From positions 44,558,807-44,622,806 of the forward strand of contig CM076139.1 in NCBI GenBank assembly GCA_038025085.1: DNA of 64,000 nt, read 5' to 3'. Numbering within the stretch: position 1 is the stretch's first letter; each line of letters begins with the position of its first letter. A model generated the notes under the pieces. The model saw only the letters and a list, made by a program, of their open reading frames with translations, did not search any database and had not been told where the DNA came from. Positions 40,170 through 53,399 of the stretch are shown one piece after another. The translations under genes and the position numbers were made by a program. This DNA comes from Tetragonia tetragonoides. Lineage: Eukaryota > Streptophyta > Magnoliopsida > Caryophyllales > Aizoaceae.

Positions 40170-41800
40170 TTTTGTTACAAATTAAACTCCTCTTTCTCAA
40201 CCTTTTTTTTGACGTTTATTTGGGTTAATAATTTGAAGGTATACCTTTAAACTTTTTTTGGATATTTTTGGCGTGACACAGGGCTCAGGGCAGATCAGAC
40301 CAAAAAGGATTTTGAATTGGCTAAGCACCTAGCATGGTCTTGCCCGGCCTATGCACTTGTTTGGTTTTTTCCTTTTTTTTTTGTCTTTCTTTTCCGCCCT
40401 TTATTCTGCTCTTAGGTCATATGAAAGAATGTTTGTTATATAGAAACCCAAAGGCTTTATGTAGAGTGTGTGAGCAAAAAAAGGTACCACATCTCTTTCA
40501 TTTTGTTGATAGGTATACCACATCTTTCTCTGGTTCTCATTTCTACTTCTAAAACTGGCATCACCTCATGCTAATTAGCTAGCTTAATCTTAGGCATTCT
40601 CTTAATCTTCTTCTTCTTCTTCTTCTTCTTCTTTATTTATTTATTTATTTTTTCCGTTTTTACTTTAAGTCACGAAAGTTAAGCAACATGACTATTCAAA
40701 AACAAAGACAAAGAAAGTTATATTGCCTTCTCTTTCTTGCTTTTCCACCCAAATTCATTTTTCTTCCATTTTTGGGTCGAATTTAAAATATCTCGTATTA
40801 TTGATGAAAAAAACTTTATCAGTTATAACTAGGAACAAAAATATTATGTGTATTTACTTGTATTAGTTACCATATTACAACTGTTCTTTTCTTTTCTTTC
40901 CCCAAAAAAATTATTTATATATTAAAAGTTTAATTATGTTTCTTCAATTAGAGTAAAGCCCAATATTATGATGGTATAATTATATGAGTACATATGAGGA
41001 TAATCTAATAGATTTATTCTATTTGTATTTTTTGATGGAGGTGATTTACGAACACAGACTAATGGCTTCACAACATATTAGTCGTTTACAAATGGAAGGC
41101 TAATTACATTTTGTTATAAACTTGTATGTTACAGAATTAATTAGTGCAAGTTGATGTTCTAACATTAACATTAGACGAAAAGAAATTTGCGGAATCATTG
41201 AAATATCAACATATTGATGCAATCATTAGTCGTTCTAACAATGGAAAAATAATCATTTTCTTAGAGTGGTACTGAAATAATTGACAAAGAATGTGTGGCA
41301 TGGTGAATTTTCATCGAATGGAAGATCTCCTAATCTTATAAAGTATATTTTTTCATGAGGGAGTTAAATTGATCGCCTCGGATCATGTGGACCCTCTTAC
41401 GACACATATCTGAAATCCATCTAGTGTATTTTATTTTATTTTGTTATTCGTAAGTCCTCTATTCTATATATCCACTCCACCCGTCATTCACAAAGTCATC
41501 TGATACACAACCTCGTATTCGTTATTCGTGAATGAGTTGGGTGGATAAATACATAATGGGTGGAAGTAATTGAACAAAATTGAAGTCATAATTACCTATT
41601 TTATTGTAATTAAATCTTGTAAACAGGTCGGTTAAGTCGACTTCGATACATTCCGATTAGCTGGTTGGGTTCATCTTTCCGGGTTCGGGTTGGATAAGAA
41701 TGCTTAGCTTTTGCTTTTCTGTTTCGTGTGAGGTTCGAATTTTAAAACGGGTCAACTTTTGCCAGCCATAAATTTTAAATGTTTGAAAACAGCACAAAAA
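40170..41800. other. Intergenic region upstream of the pectate lyase gene
   Basis: AT-rich, with a (TTC)n tract near 40608-40632 and a short (TTTA)n tract. It may hold the pectate lyase promoter. I see no gene. Confidence 0.5.
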
Positions 41801-41810
41801 AATCCTAGTC

Positions 41811-41965
41811 GGATTTTTTGCTTAAAACTACCTTCGTTTCACCACTTTTTGTTTAAAACTACCATTCTTTCTGAACTTTGTGGGGAACTACCTTCTTTTC
41901 AATTTTGTTTACCAAAGACTACTATTTGACAGTAAAATGACTAACGGGGTTAACTTTGGGTGTAA
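41811..41965 (+). repeat. MULE left terminal inverted repeat
   Basis: Pairs with 47708-47861. It is followed by a CT-rich stretch (42005-42200) and the likely promoter/leader of the GRF gene. Confidence 0.9.
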
Positions 41966-42413
41966 AATACCATTTTACCCCTCACTTAAGTATATTGACT
42001 TAGTCAAAATCATTTCCCTCTCTTTATCCCCTTTTATTTCCCCCCTTTTTTCCCCATTTATTTCCCCCCTTTTTCCCTTTCTATCTCCTCGATTTGTCTC
42101 TCCTCGAATTCTCTCTCCTCCTTCTCTACTCTCTCTCTCCTCGATTTCTCTCTCCTCCTATGCTCTCTCCCTCTCCTCGATTTCTCTCTCTTATTTTTTC
42201 CTCTTTGCTCTCTGATATTTGTGCTTGTCATTGAAGATCTTGAATCAAGCAAGTAAAAATCTTCCTTTTCATGCTTAATTAAATTTCCCCAAATTCTAGG
42301 GTTTTTGTTAATTGGGGGTTTTCTTGAATTGCTTTTAATTTTGTAAATTGAGTTACAATAACTGAAATTAGTTGGTTAATTAGCTTCATAATTTACGTAT
42401 TTTGTTAGGAATC

Positions 42414-42870
42414 ATGTCGAATTCTTGGAACTCTTCAACACAATCAATGCTCACACATTGCAATTGTAAAACGCCATTGCCCCTTGTGAAGGTGAAGTCG
42501 TGGACTAAGAAAAACCCAGGGAGGAGGTTCTTAGCATGTCCAATTTATGATCCAGAAACAGAAACTAGGGGTTGCTCAGCATTCAAGTGGTATGATGAAG
42601 GGCTTTGTGAATGGCAAAGATGTGACAAATGAGCTGATTTTGGAGAATAGGATGTTGAAGGGAGAGATGAAGGCTTTGATGATTGATTTTGAAGTTGAAA
42701 AGGGCAAACTGAAGGGAGAAGTTGAGAAGATGAGGGCAAAAAATAATTTGTTGTCTACTGAGATGAAGGCTTTGAAGAAGAAAAAGACAAAGAATGGGAG
42801 CTTCTTTGGTTGTTTTGTCATTGTAATTGTTGTTGTTGTTGCTGTAATTTTGTTTGTTTTATGCAATTAG
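42414..42870 (+). pseudogene. MULE companion: GRF zinc finger, coiled coil, C-terminal membrane anchor (At4g04775-like), frameshifted
   Basis: Two overlapping frames make one gene. The first, starting MSNSWNSST at 42414 (an upstream in-frame ATG is at 42402), has a GRF-type zinc finger (CNCK..., NPGRRFLACP..., GCSAFKWYDE) and stops at 42632. The second, from about 42600 to 42870, continues with a Lys/Glu-rich coiled coil (NELILENRMLKGEMKALMID) and a hydrophobic C-terminus (GCFVIVIVVVVAVILFVLC), so the product would be tail-anchored. Joining them needs removal of one base near 42605-42625. Such small proteins are common in plants as 'At4g04775-like'. GRF fingers bind single-stranded nucleic acid in other proteins; what this one does is unknown. 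Confidence 0.75.
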
Positions 42871-43267
42871 GTAGAAATGTGGTTGTAGGGTACTGTATTT
42901 AGGTATGATTATGGGGAGCTTTTGAAAGCAAGTGGATCATTTTGGCATGGTTATGTAATAGGCACCAATGTACTTGTTTCCATTTGTTCAATGAAATGAA
43001 TTTGCTGTAATTTGCTTGTCCAATGACATTGTTCAATAAAATTGTTCAATGAAAGCAAAATGATTCCATATCATTGACTTTGCTCATAGAGACAACATTG
43101 TAAATGTCATAGCTTGTGAAATACAATCCCCAAAATACACAAAATAGGTTGTAACTAGCATCAAGTTCTTAAACCCCAAAATACCACTAATCATCTAATT
43201 TATACCATTCTAACATATAATTATCAACAAGTTCATAAAGCTCCTAAAATACAGACAAGTGACTCCA

Positions 43268-46200
43268 TCACATATTTGTTGATATCATTGACAAAGGTTG
43301 GCTTTGTGGTTGTGACATAGGCTGGCTTGGCTGGCTTGAAGTGGCATCAATTGTGTGTTGTTTGCCCTGAGTAGCAGCAGGTGTTGAACTCTGTCCTTGT
43401 GCACCCACAGCTGCTCCAGCACCCTATACAAAAGCACAACCACAACAACAAAAATTAAGTGCCCATCTTGAGGGAGAAAACAACAAATAGGAAGCAAAGA
43501 AGGTTTAGGGCATACCTTCTTCTTGTAAACTCTTTTCTTCTGGTGTTTTCTTTGAGCAACTGTCCATCCATCTTGTGATAGTGGTTTGCTACCTTTGAAC
43601 TTGGGCTCATCACTTGGTGGTTTATCTGTAACCTTACATTTGGTCTTGTTGTGGCCTAAACCACCACAGTTGCTACACTTGTTCTTCTTGCCTTTCTTCA
43701 ACTGTTTTTCAGCATTCTCCCCTGCCTCCTTCTTTCTCTTTTTCATGGATGGTCTTCCAGGCATTGTCCTCTCACCAGGAGGCAGAGGTTCTTCCATGTC
43801 AGTCTTCACCCATTGCTTAACTCCAGGGAGGGGTTTTACAGCAGGAGTATAGGCTTCCAAGTACTTGTCCTTGGAAAAATAGTGATGCACAAAGTCCTCT
43901 GGTTTCCCTCTTTTCAGTACAATGCAAGCAAAGGCATGGGCACAAGGGATCCCAGTTAAATCCCACTTGAAACAACTACAAGTTCTTTCACTAAGGTTCA
44001 CTATTTCCCTATCATCTCTACAGTCAACCTCAAAGATGTGTAAGTCAGATTGAAAGATCTTGCAGTTTCTAGCTTCTAATGCTGCCCATTCAAAGTACTT
44101 TTGCACAGCTGGCATTGTCTTCCCTGTAAATGACACAACCCCCTGCCTTTTCAAACAGCTTCTCCTTATGACATACCTTCTCATCCACTCCATTTGAGTG
44201 AGGATGGGTTGGTCCCTAGCTTTCTTCAGCACACTGTTGAAGCATTCACACATGTTGTTCAACAACATGTCTGACTTGCATTCAGTGTTGAAAGCATGCC
44301 TTGACCACCTATTTGGAGGTATTTTCTCCAAATATTTGTAGGCTTCTACATTCAATCCTCTCATAGACTCCATTGCTCTATCAAAATCCTCCTATCATGC
44401 AGATAAAGAAACATTATAAAGATCCAAAATCAACCCTATCATACACTCCATTGCTTTATTCAGCTCATTTTTTTTTTGATAATTAACGTGATCTTTGTTC
44501 AGCTCATATTAAAGCAACAACAACATACATTATGCAGCTACACCATGTATAATGCAAGCAATAACATTAACAACCACAATTGCAAACATTAAAAGCAACA
44601 CATACCTTTCTGTAAGCCCTGGCAGCTCTCCAAAATACCTCCTTGTAAGCTTGCCCTGAAAATTGTCCTTTGAAATTGATCCAGATATGTCTCACACAGT
44701 ATCTGATATCAGCAAATTCTGCCACAGTCTTAAAAGCATCCAGTAATCCCTGAAAATAATAATGAACATCATGTTAGTATGAATTATATGCAAGCGACAA
44801 TATGGGCAATCATATAGGGAAAGAACTACCTTCTGTTTGTCTGACATTATGGTCAATCCTTGGCCTTTAGGTCTGCCTATGTCCTCCAACAACAAATGAA
44901 TGAACCAGGACCAAGAGTCATTATTTTCAACTTCAACAACAACCCATGCTATTGGGAATATGTTGTTGTTGCCATCCTTTGTCACAACAACCAGAATTTG
45001 ACCAGGGAATGCTCCCTTCAGATGACATCCATCAACCCCCAAGATAGGCCTGCAACCCTTCACAAAACCCTCTCTACAAGCATCCAAACATATGTACATT
45101 CTCTTGAAAATGGTAGGGGGTCTGTCAACCCTATCCACAAGAACATATGCTGAGCTTCCAGGGTTATACTCCTTCACAGTAGCCACATAATCCCAAACCC
45201 TACCATATTGTTCAGCAGCACTGCCATTTATCATGTGCATAGCCCTAGATCTAGCGTAGTACTTCTTAAAATACCCACACTCCACACCAATGTCCCTCTT
45301 AATCTGATCCCCAAATGCTTCCAACTTCCACTCTAGATCTGACCTCCATTCCTCAAGTACCTCTCTGCCAAATATTCAGAAGTCACCTTTGAATTAATAT
45401 CCACCCACCCACAAACATACTGAAGCCTCAAAGATCTGATCTGAAAAGTACACTCATCCATAAGTTTCCTAGCATGAACCTTGAATCTGCATTTCTCCTC
45501 ACATTCACAACTACACTTCACCAGCTTTCCTCTTCCTTTCTGCCAAGGACAACTACACCTATTTCTACAATATACAATTATTTTGTTTTTCCCATTATGC
45601 AGAAAGTAATAATCATAATGATTCTCAATACTGTGATGCCTCAATGCCTTTCTAAACACCTTATTGCTTGCAAACTTCAAACCTTTAACCAACACAATTG
45701 GTTTTTTGAAGTCTACTTCTGAATTGAAGACTGGGTATCTCTTCCCCTCTTCATCTGACCCATCAAGACTAATCAGGTCATCTGAGTCATCATTGAACTT
45801 GTTTTCAACATCTAGGTTGAAATCTGAGTCATCTGACTCAGTCTCCTCCCCTGCAACATACTCAGTCCTTGCTTGGTAGTTGCTACTTCCGGTCTCTACT
45901 ACTTTCAACTGATTGTTTACTCCCTCAAGGATGCCAGCATCCACATTCTCTGCAAATATATCATCATCATCATCATCCTGATCATCAATGTCATCATCTC
46001 CTATAACAACATCATCATCACTATACTCACTGTCATCTACCTCTCCATCATCAGATCTCACCACCCTTACCTTTTTCTTCCTCCTCCTTCTTGAACTCTT
46101 CTTGTTAACCTTCTTGGAAGGGTGCTCAGGCTCAGATGTGGAAGGTATGTCAGTTGTAACTGGTTGAGAGGGGGTAGGGATGTCAGTTGTAGCTGGCTGA

Positions 46201-46853
46201 GAGGATGGAGGGCTGTGAGTTGTAGCTGGCTGAGATGTAGTCAGAGGAGTGAGAGGAGTGTTGTTTGTCTCCAAACATTGGCTCAGATTCTTTCTAGGGG
46301 ATCTTCTGAGTGTTATTTGGGGTTCAGTAAAAGTGGCAGGGGTAGGGTTACTCTTTTGTGTCTTTTGTGGTGGGTTTTGTTGAGGCACAAGATCTCTTCC
46401 AGGCTGGTATGAGGTCCTTTTGGTCCTTGGGCTACCAAATGGCCTTCTCCAAGTACTTGGCCCAGCATCATTAGCACCCCTACTCCCTGGCCCACCATCA
46501 GATCTAACCACATTTCCTAAATCACTCCCACTTTTCCCTTGATCTCCTTGAGTGATACACACACACACCATGTCACTCACATTTTTGGTTAGCAACAAAT
46601 CCTTAGCATCTTCATCATTCTTAATCTGAGCTCTACCAGTTGCTAAGCTCTTCCCCTTCCTTTTAAACAACATTTGAAACTGACCACTAATTTTACTCTC
46701 CTTCCTCACTATATCCATCAGCTCAAAGTACCCCCACCTTTCAATTGGATTATTAAAGCTCAAATACATAACTCCACCCACATACTCAACCTTATTTTTC
46801 ACCTTTTGAAATGACCCACCAACTCTAATTCTAACACCAACAGAATTCACCAT
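43268..46853 (-). pseudogene. MULE transposase (MuDR/FAR1-type), four coding exons, one-base frameshift
   Basis: Minus-strand exons 44830-46853, 44606-44749, 43516-44391 and 43268-43423, all with GT-AG junctions; the full product would be about 1,065 residues. Order: N-terminal PB1-like region, acidic/proline-rich linker (about residues 110-370), MuDR DNA-binding domain with CRNRCSCPW and CECEEKCRFKV, DDE core (VDGCHLKG and TIMSDKQKG show two Asp), SWIM zinc finger (CSCFKWDLTGIPCAHAF), CCHC knuckle (CSNCGGLGHNKTKC) and a Gln/Ser tail. One base is missing near 45355-45362, which gives a stop at 45333 before the catalytic core. The first in-frame ATG is 46853. A spliced leader from about 47349 is possible. 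Everything else is intact, so inactivation looks young. Confidence 0.9.
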
Positions 46854-47707
46854 ATAATCACCACCACTCACAAAATACCCATATAATTTGTTAACATCCT
46901 GAATTCATACACAAGTTCACACTAATTAACCCATTAATAACATCAAAAGGGACCTGCAATTTTAGTTAATTTCCACATGCAATAATAACATATCTAATCA
47001 ACTAAAAGGGAAATTTTTTAATCATTTCAACATGCATTTTAACATTATCAGTTCAAACCCTAAATTTTTAAACATTTTTCAACAGACATTATAACATTAA
47101 CAATTCAAACCCTAATTTTTTAAGCATTTTATACGGTTTTCCACACAATAATTCACGAACTCAAATTAATTTATTGATTAAGGTTGCTTTTTACCCTAGT
47201 TTTTTGTGTCACAGAGTACGAACACTTCACTAGCTAATTAACAATTAGGGTTTTACTTGAATACAACAAAAGGGATGGGGGACCTTGTTTTTTAGGGATT
47301 GCAGACAGAATCGAGAGAAAAATAAGCTTATAAAGGGTAATGCAGTACCTGGTGTTCCTTTTTTGCCCCAAAATGGAATCTTCTACTGATGCTTGAGTGA
47401 TGAAGATGCCGAGCTAAAGCTGTGGTCCTGACTGATGTGAGCACACATCCACGTCGATCGCTAAACAAAGAGAGAGAAGTCGAGGAGAGAGAGAGTGAGC
47501 TCAGTAAAAATGGTTGAGGAGAGAGAGAGAGACAATAATGGTGACAGAGAGAGAAAGAGGAAGAAGTCGAGGAGAGAGAGAAGATAGTAATGGGGGCGGT
47601 TGGGGTTGGGGTAAATGTAAAAATTCAAATGTTTTGATAAATAAAAAACACGTGAGGGGCACGTGTTTTTGGTTCATAAAATGGGGGGTATTATGGTCAA
47701 ATCAAGT

Positions 47708-47861
47708 TGTTAACACCCAAAGTTAACCCCGTTAGTCATTTTACTGTCAAATAGTAGTATTTGGCAAACAAAATTGAAAAGAAGGTAGTTCCCCACAAAG
47801 TTTAGAAAGAAAGGTAGTTTTAGACAAAAAGTGGTAAAACGAAGGTAGTTTTAAGCAAAAT
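47708..47861 (-). repeat. MULE right terminal inverted repeat
   Basis: Reverse complement of 41811-41965 with a few differences. The transposase leader (GA-rich, 47465-47590) lies just inside. Confidence 0.9.
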
Positions 47862-47913
47862 ATCCTAATCTAAATTATACTATCACAACTTGGAAACAAC
47901 TGAACCTAGACCT

Positions 47914-47918
<5 letters not shown>

Positions 47919-47975
<57 letters not shown>
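47919..47975. repeat. (TA)n microsatellite
   Basis: About 28 TA units just outside the MULE. Confidence 0.97.
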
Positions 47976-47980
<5 letters not shown>

Positions 47981-48204
47981 ATTTTACTTTTCTATATCCA
48001 TTTGAAAGATTAATAGTTTTCATGGATTGAGTTAGCGTTGAAAATCTCATTCAGCATCCGTTTATATAATCTCATATTCTCTACTCCATATTCAGGTCAG
48101 ATGTAACAAACTATACACGAATTACAGATGTTGCTAACATTTCTAGCTTGATCCTTCATGGTTTTACGTTATAACCTCAAAATAACTTATTGCTATTACT
48201 AATA

Positions 48205-49320
48205 TAAAACAGTTCGCATTAATATAACACGCCTATTTAAACAATACCACACCCTAAAAATAAATATGACAATAATACCCTTGTTTTAAAATTTCACTTT
48301 CACGCTACCCTTCCCTCATCAGTTTTAGAAAAGTATCAAAAGTGGACTACTAGCGACTAGCATAGATCACAATTGGCATTTGATTACCAAATTCTTATTC
48401 ACAAGTCCTGTTGCTGATGATCTGAGTCCAACATCATGAGTAGAAAATAAAGAAAATAATCAATATTTTTGAAGTAGCCATAAAGGAGGAAAATCATGGT
48501 TGATTCAAGTACTGAAGCTAAAGTGGCACTTCACTGGACACTCACGTATACAATTGAAATTCTTGACAATATCATCTTTCTCTATGTAGCCAATTGGATA
48601 GTTTTCAGATTTAATAAAAGAAAATTTCCATTGAATCTAATGTTCAACACACAAATGTTTAGCAACCACTCAGAAGAGCAAAAGAACAAGAAAGAAAAAG
48701 GAAGAGAGTACTAATTCATATGTCACTTTGATTGTAAGGTGGAGTATCGAATGAAGCGTAGAGACTGAATACCTGCGCTCTATCGAGGCGCAGAACTTTG
48801 AACTCTACGCCTAATTCAGGCGCAGCGTTACGGGTTCGACGATCAAATTAGGCGCCGGTGAAAAAAAACAAACGAAAAAAATTGAAGTTAACTGCTATCA
48901 TAGAGAATTTCAGTTGCCGAAAATTTTCAACTCTCTACTGTAGGTATCACCGTTGCTATCTACTGCTTCACTTGCGTCAAAGGGGGTCGGGGTGGTGTCG
49001 TGGTGGCTAGTGGGGTTGGGGGTGAGCTGAAGGGAGGGGGGATATTTTCGTTTGACCTGTGGATGCCTAAAAAATTAAAGTTAACTGCTATCATGAACTC
49101 AGTAAGACAGTATCCATGGATGCCAACAAGATGGTGATGGAGGTTGAGATCAGATGGGAATGGAGATGGGGGAATAATTCGTTCTTAATTTCCTAATTGA
49201 TAGGGAGTGGGGTTTGAAACTGGTTTTTTTCTTTTCTTCCTCTAATTCTTTACTAAAGGGTATTTTGGTAGTTTATATTGGTAGGGGTGTCGTATTTAGC
49301 ACCCTTTTTTTAGTAGAGAA
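48205..49320. mobile_element. TIR element related to the one at 32103-32640, copy 2
   Basis: The left end (AAACAGTTCGCAT, CAATACCACACCC, AATACCCTTG) and right end (GGGTATTTTGGTAGTTT, GGGGTGTCGTATTTAGCACC) are imperfect inverted repeats and match the termini of the shorter copy at 32103. The interior has GC-rich words (GGCGCAG repeated near 48790-48830) but no gene. Confidence 0.5.
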
Positions 49321-49904
49321 AGTAATTAGTAATTAATTATCAAAAAAAGTAACTAAAATTAATTATAAAAAAGTACTGTAATTAATAATTATTATGACAA
49401 AATCATAATGTATATATATTAGAGGCATTTTCTGACAGCATTGGACGCGTCCACCTTAGCGAACCTATTTTAAAAAAAATAACAATAATAAATCATAAAT
49501 AAAAGTTAGGAAAGAGAGAATATAACAATAATAAATCATAAATAGAAGTTAGAAAAATGAGACTATTAGAGTTATGGCAGTAAATCATTGAAGATAATGA
49601 AATATTAAGAGCAGTATAACTTTTGTTTCAGGTTACAGAAATTCCAATATCTTACACCATTGAAAAGAGCGTGAAACACACTTTAAAACAAGACCCATTT
49701 TGTCATATATCTTATGCATTGGCATTTTACATGAGCTAAGAGAGAATATTAGAGTTATGATAGTAAATCATTGAAGATAATGAAATATTAAAAGTAGTAC
49801 AACTTTTGTTTCGGGTTACAAAAACTCCAATATCTTACACCAATGAAAAGAGCGTGAAACGCAATTTAAAACAAGACCTGTTTTGTCATATATTTTATGC
49901 ATGG
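49321..49904. repeat. Diverged tandem duplication of about 185 bp
   Basis: 49562-49730 and 49748-49905 repeat one another (AGTAAATCATTGAAGATAAT, AAAAGAGCGTGAAAC...). A Helitron 5'-end-like word, AGAGGCATTTTCTGACAGCA, occurs at 49420. No gene. Confidence 0.75.
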
Positions 49905-50166
49905 GAGCTGATTTCGCCAATGCTAGAAAACACTCTTCCAAGGCAAATATTATTGTTTGACTAAATTGCCCCTTATTTCTATTTGAGTGGTGCCTGTAGT
50001 GAGAAACAGAAAAAAATCAATTGCACTAAAGTGCATTGGCTTTGTAATTTCTACTCAGTTAATTATTGCGCCCCTCTTGCATCAAATCTCAGCATCTCAC
50101 CAAGCAGCCATAGACTTGCTACTCCTACTTCCTTTTGCATCTGTACATCAATACAATCACTTCTTC

Positions 50167-50197
<31 letters not shown>

Positions 50198-50625
50198 TCA
50201 ATTGGTTGCATCTGTAAGTTGTAACACTTACGGTTATCAATTCATTATACCGTAATTTGATTTTGTTATTTTCTCCTTTTAGGCCTAATAGCCCTTATCT
50301 GCCGCCAGACTACCATGACTGGATATCTATATAGTTCCAAAAACATAGTTTTAATAATGGATAAATTGTGAATTTGTGATGCGAATGTAGCCTGCAGGAT
50401 ACGATAATTAATTTTAACAGTAGAAAATTAGGAATGGGGTAAGAGAATAAAGTCAAAGTAATTTGGAATTTATGGTTAATTTGGTGAGATAAGAGGTTGA
50501 CTTCCAATTAGATTCTACTTTATTTGATATTACGGGCACCACTTAAATGGAAAATGAGGGACAATTTAGTCAAACAAGGATATTTGCCTTGGAAGAGTAT
50601 TTTATAACCTTAGCAAAATCAACTC
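49905..50625. mobile_element. Foldback/MITE element, 721 bp, with inverted repeats of about 90 bp
   Basis: The left arm (GAGCTGATTTCGCC ... CTTCCAAGGCAAATAT ... TTTGACTAAATTG ... GTGGTGCC) is the reverse complement, with about 20 changes, of the right arm ending at 50625. The middle has a poly(T) run (50170-50194) and no gene. No clean target-site duplication is seen. Confidence 0.8.
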
Positions 50626-50698
50626 GACGGCTCCCCTTATGTGTTGGCACTTTAGAGGGGCATATGAAGCGCAAACATTCATAATCATAATAATAATA

Positions 50699-52918
<2,220 letters not shown>

Positions 52919-53287
52919 TAATCCATAAGAGACATCAATTCCTTTTTGAAAAATTCTTGTCTACCCCTTGACGAGCTAGCGACTTACAATATCTTTCTTG
53001 TAAAGAAACAAACAAACAACGCAGTCACCATTCCTCCATCACAAGAAATCTATTTCTCCCTTCATGGCTTTTTGATCAAGAAACTAAAAAATAAAAAATA
53101 AAAATAAAAAAACACACACAAAAAAAACAATCTTTTCTATCGAAAATAATAAATCAACGGTCATAAAACAACCCACCCTTAAAATATTCCTCAAAATCAA
53201 CGTTCCAGATTATTCCGATTTAAGAGACCACACCGCTTGAAATTAATTAATTTTTTTAGAAATCACTGAAATTAGGGCTTGTCCGTC

Positions 53288-53297
53288 CTATATAAGG
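53288..53297 (+). promoter_or_regulatory. TATA box candidate of the VDAC gene
   Basis: CTATATAAGG lies about 110 bases before the ATG. A CT-rich leader (53335-53370) follows. Confidence 0.7.
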
Positions 53298-53399
53298 CAC
53301 CCAAATCCATTTTCATTAAGTTTCTCAGAACTAAAATCCTCTCTCTTTATTCATTTTCTCTCTCGATATCGCCATTGTTAGAGCTTCATTTCTCAAACC

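Larger units (their letters stand above)
41811..47861. mobile_element. Mutator-like element (MULE), about 6.05 kb, with two convergent genes
   Basis: Terminal inverted repeats of roughly 155 bp: left 41811-41965 (GGATTTTTTGCTTAAAACTA onward) and right about 47708-47861 (ending AGTTTTAAGCAAAAT). They share long identical stretches such as ATGACTAACGGGGTTAACTT. Nine-base flanks ATCCTAGTC (41802-41810) and ATCCTAATC (47862-47870) differ at one base, the 9-bp duplication length of Mutator. Inside lie a minus-strand transposase gene and a plus-strand GRF zinc-finger gene that converge near 42.9-43.3 kb. The layout recalls maize MuDR, but the companion here is not MURB-like. Confidence 0.93.
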
